Positions 59,590 to 64,000 of a DNA stretch of 64,000 nt are shown piece after piece. Each line of letters opens with the position of its first letter. Position 1 is the first letter of the stretch. The notes beneath the pieces were generated by a model. It was not told where the DNA came from and searched no databases. It was given only the letters and a program-made list of their open reading frames with translations. The stretch is from Lentzea alba (lineage in GTDB: Bacteria; Actinomycetota; Actinomycetes; Mycobacteriales; Pseudonocardiaceae), in contig NZ_JAAMPJ010000013.1 in NCBI RefSeq assembly GCF_011067745.1, positions 1 through 64,000 on the forward strand, written 5' to 3'. Position numbers and translations under genes: made by a program.

Positions 59590-62500
59590 GATTCCGTCCC
59601 AGTGGTGGGGTACAGGTTGACGGGCTTGTAGTCGAAGCCTGCGTATGTCGCGGTTCTCGCACCGGTTTCCTGATCGACCCGCGCCCTGACCTCGACATAA
59701 TCCACTCGTCGATCGTTCAGTGCAATTTCGATCTGAGCCGCGAGGGCCCGCTTGTTCGGGTCCTTGTCGTTGGCCATCGCATCGAGCACGTCCTCCATGT
59801 AGTCGCGCCTGAGCTGGTTGACGCTGGTGCCGTCGGGAAGCGTGCGGGCGCTGTATTCGCCCTTCGGGCCCTTGGCCTCCTGGATGACGTAGCGCGGGTT
59901 GTCGGCCCCGCGTTCGTGGATCTCGAAGATCTGGTCGAACTCCCCGCTGCCCGCGCCGGTGTTGTGCAGCGGCCGGACCGTCGCCAGCGGCTCGCCGGGA
60001 TTGTTCGGATCGACCACGTCGAACACTTCGCGGCCAGGGTTGTCCGGATCGGCGCGCCGCACGAAGTCGACGTCGCCGCCGTACTCGCGGGCCAGCCGGT
60101 TGCGAAACGCTAGTTCGCCCGCCTCCTCGCCGAGCACCTCACCCGCGTCCCTCCGCCGGGACATCGCGTCCTTCATCTCCTGCGAACCGCCATCGAACGA
60201 TTTGGAGGTCTTCTCGTGGTGAGCAGCGGCGGCGTTGCGCTCCTCCATGGCCACGCGGATGCGCTCGCGGTGTTCTTCGCGCCACCCGCTCGTGCTGGGT
60301 CGTTCCGGAGCGGTTGCGGTGTCCTGCGGCGTGCCGGTGGTGTTCGCGGACGTGTCCGAGTGGTCCGGTGTGCGGGCGTCCTCCGGCTCCTTCGGCAACA
60401 CCCGCCTTTCGTTCTCGTCAAACCGCTCGTGCCTGCTCTTGTCGAAATCGGGGCGCAACGGGGGCGGAGCGTCCTTGGCGAACTCGAGCCTGCCGTTCCT
60501 CCAACGCAAATGGTGCGTTTCTTTCCCGTCCGAGTCCTCGCGTGCCCCAGGCCTGCGCGCGATGATGACTTTGCCGTCGTTGTCCTTGTACTTGATGTAG
60601 TGCTTGTCGAAGTAGCTCTGATCGTCGATCTTCTCTCGCGGGGTCTTCCCCGACGGTTGATCCGGTTTTTTCTGCCACGAGTCGTCCGGCTTGCCCCGGT
60701 CGCGGGCGCCGGCGGGGTCGAGGTCGGTTTTGTCGGTGTCTTTGGTGCCGGGGACGAAGCCGTCGTCACCGGCTTTGGTGGTGGTGCCGTCGGGACGGTG
60801 GGTTTGCCATTCGCCGTTGGGCGGGATTTTGGGTTGGCGGTTGCCGTCTGGGCCGATTTCGGCGTCGCTGGTGTAGACGCGGCCTGATGCATCGGTCCAG
60901 GCGGGTTTGGTGGGAGCCAGGACGTCGGCGCCGGTGTGGCGGGAGAGACGGTTGGCGAAGTCGTTGGAGCCGGCGTCGCAGCCGATGAGGCGGATGGGGG
61001 TTCTGCCGTCCCAGCCGTTGCGGCGCAGGAGGTCGCCGTATTCCTCGGGCGTGTAGGTGTGGTTGCCGATGCGGGCGCGTCCGTCGGGGGTGACGTGGAC
61101 GTCGGCGGTGAAGTAGCGCGGGTCGTGGGGGACGCGGTGCGGTAGGTCGCCCATGTCCGGGTCGCCGCGGTGGTGCGAGATGCCGGCGGGAGTGCTTTCG
61201 CCGTGACGGGCGTGTGCCTCGTCGATGTCCGGCCGGTCCGCGTCGCGATGGGGAGTGCCGTCCGGATCCTTGTGCGGGGTGCCGGGATCGGTGCCGTCGG
61301 GATCTCGCCGGGGTGGGGTCCCCTGCTCGGGGTCACGACGTGGGCCGGGCGTGCCGTCTGGCTCGCGGCGGGGTGCCGGAACGTCGTCGGGCGCACGGCG
61401 AGGCGGGTCGTGGTGTGGCGGTGAGGTGTCGTGGGGCCGGGTGCCCGGCACGTCGTGCTGGTGCGGTGGCACGGGGTTGCGGGCCGGAGCATCGGCGGCC
61501 CTGGGACGTGCGCCGTCCGGACGGGGGCCGGGTGCCGGCCCGTCCGGGCGGGCGTTGCCCGGTGTCGGTCCGGCGGGCCGGGTGCCGGGTGGTCCGGCCG
61601 GGCGGGGGCCGTCGGGCCGGGGGCCAGGGGGCGTTCCACCGGGGCGGGTGCCCGGTGCTGGTAGGTCCGGGCGCGACGAGCCGGAGCCCGCTCGCGATGG
61701 GCCGGTGTGCTGCGGTCCGCGCTGCGGTGGCGGGCTTGCGTGGGACTGATTCGCGTGCGGCGGGACCGACTGCGGTCCCCGCTGCGGCGGCTGACCCGCG
61801 TTGGTGTGCGGTGGTGTGTAGCTGGACGGGTCGGTGCTTCCAGGGCGGGCGTGGGTGGGATCGACTGCCCTCGGGGGCTGGCCGCCGGGTGCGCTTCCCG
61901 GGCCCCCGTGTGCGGCGGGCGAGGTGGGACTGGTGTAGCCGGGACCGTGCGCCGGCGGGCCCGCGTGAGGGGCGGCCGGGTGCGGGGTGGAGGCGGCGGA
62001 CGGGCTGACGGATGACGGGCGGGCGTTGTCGGGCGTGCGGGCCGACGGCGTGGAGGAGCCCAGGTCGCCTCGGCTCCCCGGAGTTCCGGTCCAACCGCCG
62101 CCGCCTGGCCGCGCGCCGCCACCAGCAGGTGCGCCACCACCGGATCCAGTCCCAGCCGGTGCACCTCCACCGGACGGTGCACCGCCGTGGGTCGGGTGCT
62201 GGGCGGGTGTGCCGGGCGGGGTGGAGTTCGGTGCGTTGGGGTGGGGTTGGCCGGGACGGCTTGGCGCTTCCGGGGCTGCGGTCGTGGCCGCTGAGGTGCT
62301 GTCGGTGCGGGACGGTGTCGGCGCGGTGGGCGAACCACCGCTGTTACCGCCACCATCAGCGCCTCCGCCGTGAGAACCGCCGCTGGTCGTGGGGCCACCT
62401 CCACCACCGGCGGTGGTGATCGGCTGTCCCGCCGGCCCGCTCCGGTGGCCGCCCGACGGCGTGGCGTCGCGCGGGGTGGTGGACGGGCCGGAAGCGGGCG

Positions 62501-63785
62501 CGGTGCCTCGCGGGACGTCGTCGACGTCGGTGCTGCTGGGGTGGCGCCCGGGACGCGGCGCCGTGGTGGGCGTGTCGGCGGGTTCGCTGCGTCCTGGCCG
62601 GGTGGCGGGGTCGGCCGTCGGGGTGCCGGTGCTGGAGGTCGAGGTGGTGTCGCGAGGGAGGTTGGAGGACGGCGAATCCGGGCTGGGCGTGTTCGGGCCG
62701 GGTGCGGACGAGCTGGACGTGTTCGGGCCGGGCGTGGCCGAGCCGGGTGTGTTCGGACCGGGTGAGGACGCGCCGGGTGAGGACGCGCTGGGTGTGTTCG
62801 GGCCGGGCGAGGACGACCCGGGCGCGTTCGGGCTGGGCGCGTTCGGATCGGGCGTGGCCGAGCTGGGCGTGGCCGAGCCGTCGTCTCCCCGACCGGCGGC
62901 GCCGGACGGCGCGTCGATGTCCGGCCGTCCGGTCTGCACGAACCCGCCAGGCCTGACGTTGCCCGAACTCAGCGCGTCCAGCCCGGTGACCTTGCGCGCG
63001 AGCTTGCCGACCGCCTTCATGATCTTCTCGAAGACCTCGACCAACCGCTTCAGCAGCGGGGAGACCTTCTTGATCGTGTTCAGCAGGTCCTGGACGATCT
63101 TCGCGATCTTGGCCGCCCACCTGGAGATCGCGGCCACGGCCTGCGCCACGATCACCGGCGTCCCGAAGCCCAGCGAGAACGCGGCTTCCAACACCCAGGC
63201 GATCAACTTGCCGACCAGGTCGGCGATCAGGTCGCGCACCATCTCGCGCACGAAGGCCACGACCATGCCCATCATGCCGACGACCGTGCCCACGGTCCCC
63301 GCCGCCGACGCCGCACCGGTCAACGCGTCCCCGTGAACCTTCGAGTTCTCCAGGTACTTCTCGGCCGCCGCGCCGGTCCAGCCCTTGGCCCCGGAGGCGA
63401 CCAACGCGCCGTACTCCTCGGCGATCTTGCCCAGCTCCTCGGAGACCTTCCCCCACGTCGCCGAGTACGACTCGATCACCGGAGGATCGCCCGCCAGCCA
63501 GTCCAGCATGTCCTTGAGCGGCTGCACGTGTTCCATCAGGAACGATGCCGCCGACGACATCAGCGTGCCGAACGGGTCGATGGCCATCGCCGCCGCGTCC
63601 GCGGCCAACCCGACCATCCCGAGGCCCGCCTCGACCCAGTTGCCGTCCTTGACGCCGTTGAACGTGTCCATCGCCGACTCCGCGATGGAGATCCCGGTCA
63701 TCCACCCGTTGTCACCGGTACCGGCGTTGACAAGGCCACCCGGTTCCGCATCGGGCTTGACCACCAGCTCGTTCGGTCCGGTCAC
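59586..63785 (-). CDS. Polymorphic toxin: WXG-type N-terminus, Pro/Ser-rich repeat linker, C-terminal restriction-endonuclease-fold nuclease
   Basis: A 1,399-residue secreted toxin starting at GTG 63785, inside a GTGA overlap with a 12-codon leader. Residues 1-280: helical ESX/WXG100-like segment (GWMTGISIAESAMDTFNGVK, KGWTGAAAEKYLENS) and several hydrophobic helices. Residues about 300-860: low-complexity Pro/Ser/Gly repeats (SPGPNTPS-type). About 880-990: a domain with DVHVTPDG and RLIGCDAGSNDFANRLSRHT, giving a His near 896 and a Cys near 935, reminiscent of autoprocessing modules. About 1205-1399: nuclease with FDQIFEI (Asp near 1283) and YVIQEAKGPKG (Glu and Lys near 1303-1305), a PD-(D/E)xK-like active site. 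Imm49 follows. Confidence 0.85.
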   Translation of the reverse strand: MTGPNELVVKPDAEPGGLVNAGTGDNGWMTGISIAESAMDTFNGVKDGNWVEAGLGMVGLAADAAAMAIDPFGTLMSSAASFLMEHVQPLKDMLDWLAGDPPVIESYSATWGKVSEELGKIAEEYGALVASGAKGWTGAAAEKYLENSKVHGDALTGAASAAGTVGTVVGMMGMVVAFVREMVRDLIADLVGKLIAWVLEAAFSLGFGTPVIVAQAVAAISRWAAKIAKIVQDLLNTIKKVSPLLKRLVEVFEKIMKAVGKLARKVTGLDALSSGNVRPGGFVQTGRPDIDAPSGAAGRGDDGSATPSSATPDPNAPSPNAPGSSSPGPNTPSASSPGASSPGPNTPGSATPGPNTSSSSAPGPNTPSPDSPSSNLPRDTTSTSSTGTPTADPATRPGRSEPADTPTTAPRPGRHPSSTDVDDVPRGTAPASGPSTTPRDATPSGGHRSGPAGQPITTAGGGGGPTTSGGSHGGGADGGGNSGGSPTAPTPSRTDSTSAATTAAPEAPSRPGQPHPNAPNSTPPGTPAQHPTHGGAPSGGGAPAGTGSGGGAPAGGGARPGGGGWTGTPGSRGDLGSSTPSARTPDNARPSSVSPSAASTPHPAAPHAGPPAHGPGYTSPTSPAAHGGPGSAPGGQPPRAVDPTHARPGSTDPSSYTPPHTNAGQPPQRGPQSVPPHANQSHASPPPQRGPQHTGPSRAGSGSSRPDLPAPGTRPGGTPPGPRPDGPRPAGPPGTRPAGPTPGNARPDGPAPGPRPDGARPRAADAPARNPVPPHQHDVPGTRPHDTSPPHHDPPRRAPDDVPAPRREPDGTPGPRRDPEQGTPPRRDPDGTDPGTPHKDPDGTPHRDADRPDIDEAHARHGESTPAGISHHRGDPDMGDLPHRVPHDPRYFTADVHVTPDGRARIGNHTYTPEEYGDLLRRNGWDGRTPIRLIGCDAGSNDFANRLSRHTGADVLAPTKPAWTDASGRVYTSDAEIGPDGNRQPKIPPNGEWQTHRPDGTTTKAGDDGFVPGTKDTDKTDLDPAGARDRGKPDDSWQKKPDQPSGKTPREKIDDQSYFDKHYIKYKDNDGKVIIARRPGAREDSDGKETHHLRWRNGRLEFAKDAPPPLRPDFDKSRHERFDENERRVLPKEPEDARTPDHSDTSANTTGTPQDTATAPERPSTSGWREEHRERIRVAMEERNAAAAHHEKTSKSFDGGSQEMKDAMSRRRDAGEVLGEEAGELAFRNRLAREYGGDVDFVRRADPDNPGREVFDVVDPNNPGEPLATVRPLHNTGAGSGEFDQIFEIHERGADNPRYVIQEAKGPKGEYSARTLPDGTSVNQLRRDYMEDVLDAMANDKDPNKRALAAQIEIALNDRRVDYVEVRARVDQETGARTATYAGFDYKPVNLYPTTGTES
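62689..62885. repeat. Imperfect tandem repeat in the toxin linker
   Basis: gtgttcgggccggg-type units begin at 62689, 62719, 62749 and 62794, with shorter variants (gcgttcgggctggg) to 62885. On the minus strand they encode SPGPNTPSA-like repeats. Spacing is mostly multiples of 15 bases, so length variation would keep the frame. Confidence 0.7.
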
Positions 63786-63820
63786 GGACACCACCGCGAC
63801 ACGTCGCCAAGACCAGCCAT
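63782..63820 (-). CDS. 12-codon leader ORF coupled to the toxin gene
   Basis: GGGAGGG (63828-63834) stands 7 bases before ATG 63820. The frame encodes MAGLGDVSRWCP and ends at a TGA overlapping toxin GTG 63785 as GTGA. The toxin's own GTG has no ribosome site of this quality. Either the toxin is translated by coupling, or a frameshift separates the true N-terminus. A leader with this spacing could tune the toxin dose (inference). Confidence 0.55.
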   Translation of the reverse strand: MAGLGDVSRWCP

Positions 63821-63889
63821 GGCGTAGCCCTCCCGTTTTCCGCCAGGCATTCGGTGCCCAACGATGACGGGAGGCGGACACGGCCGGTT

Positions 63890-64000
63890 TCAAAGCTCGG
63901 CGATGTCAATCAGTTGGAGTAATCCGATCAGGTGGAGACGGACACAGCCGACCAGGCGGGCGGCGTCCGCCGGGGAGCAGGTCCGACCAGTCGCGCCGTT
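63890..64000 (-). CDS. C-terminal end of an unidentified protein (window edge)
   Basis: An open frame enters from the right edge and ends at TGA 63892-63890. The 36 visible residues include CSPADAARLVGCVRLHLIGL and LQLIDIAEL. Codon use is mostly G/C-ending but includes one TTA. The protein is not recognisable from this piece. It would precede the toxin on the same strand. Confidence 0.4.
   Translation of the reverse strand, partial: NGATGRTCSPADAARLVGCVRLHLIGLLQLIDIAEL

Noticed and set aside
60173-62407. 744-codon minus-strand frame within the toxin gene, rich in Pro, Thr and Arg
   Set aside because: Out-of-frame reading of the toxin's Pro/Ser-rich linker; no start signal and no homologous motif.

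Overview
The window is very G+C rich, with strong G/C third-position preference, frequent GTG starts, GTGA or ATGA-type gene overlaps, an actinobacterial-type LexA with a CGAAC-N4-GTTCG-like box, an IdeR/DmdR-like iron box, a SARP/AfsR regulator and a class F sortase. Together with DUF6292, DUF6297 and CU044_5270-type proteins this points to a filamentous actinomycete, most likely Pseudonocardiaceae (Lentzea, Saccharothrix or Amycolatopsis-like; the genus is inference). It reads as ordinary chromosome with accessory islands. No tRNA, rRNA or CRISPR array was seen. No stretch longer than about 300 bases is without a gene.

Layout. 1-0.13 kb: the tail of an IS630-type transposase. 0.3-4.2 kb: an aldehyde dehydrogenase with a DUF779 partner, a divergent GAF regulator, and a zinc-finger protein with a GIY-YIG-like tail. 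4.2-6.4 kb: a PfkB sugar kinase behind a LacI-type palindrome, then a DUF4397 surface protein coupled to a class F sortase. 6.4-11.7 kb: a five-gene nikABCDE/dppABCDF-type ABC importer with a fused relic ORF inside the operon and a divergent 59-residue histidine-rich protein. 11.8-16.6 kb: a secreted beta-helix protein, an IlvD/Edd dehydratase, an NTF2-like protein, a Tat-exported Rieske protein and DUF6292. 16.6-19.4 kb: an MMPL exporter with its TetR repressor and paired operators. 19.4-25.4 kb: an iron-box controlled ferric ABC importer translationally coupled to an adenylation-carrier-acyltransferase fusion. 25.4-31.5 kb: DUF1905, an endonuclease/phosphatase-family protein, a SARP-NTPase-TPR regulator and an MFS exporter lacking its first helix. 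31.6-36.4 kb: small oxidative genes (ABM, a two-subunit Fe-S/GMC dehydrogenase, YCII, cupin, FAD monooxygenase). 36.5-41.2 kb: an NMT1/SsuA-type ABC importer and the paired FMN reductase/LLM monooxygenase with MarR. 41.3-43.2 kb: an ABC ATPase plus a DUF6297 membrane protein with an apparent 3' frameshift. 43.2-53.5 kb: an AbiEii-like nucleotidyltransferase fusion, a DJ-1/PfpI protein, LysR, LexA, GNAT, an ECF sigma factor with its partner, SRPBCC/TetR, MarR/DUF4142, a FAD monooxygenase, an HxlR relic and a SnoaL-like protein. 53.5-56.5 kb: a DUF4062-STAND-NTPase-repeat protein, a candidate immune sensor. 56.5-58.7 kb: AI-2E-type permease, MsrA, MOSC. 58.7-64 kb: a 1,399-residue polymorphic toxin with a C-terminal restriction-endonuclease-like domain and its overlapping Imm49 immunity gene.

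The three most promising accessory systems are the DUF4062-STAND protein, the toxin/Imm49 pair with its 12-codon leader ORF, and the iron-regulated operon that couples a ferric transporter to an NRPS-like membrane acyltransferase. The nickel-like importer with its histidine-rich neighbour and fossil duplication is also worth attention. All functional statements come from reading motifs by eye; no database search was run.
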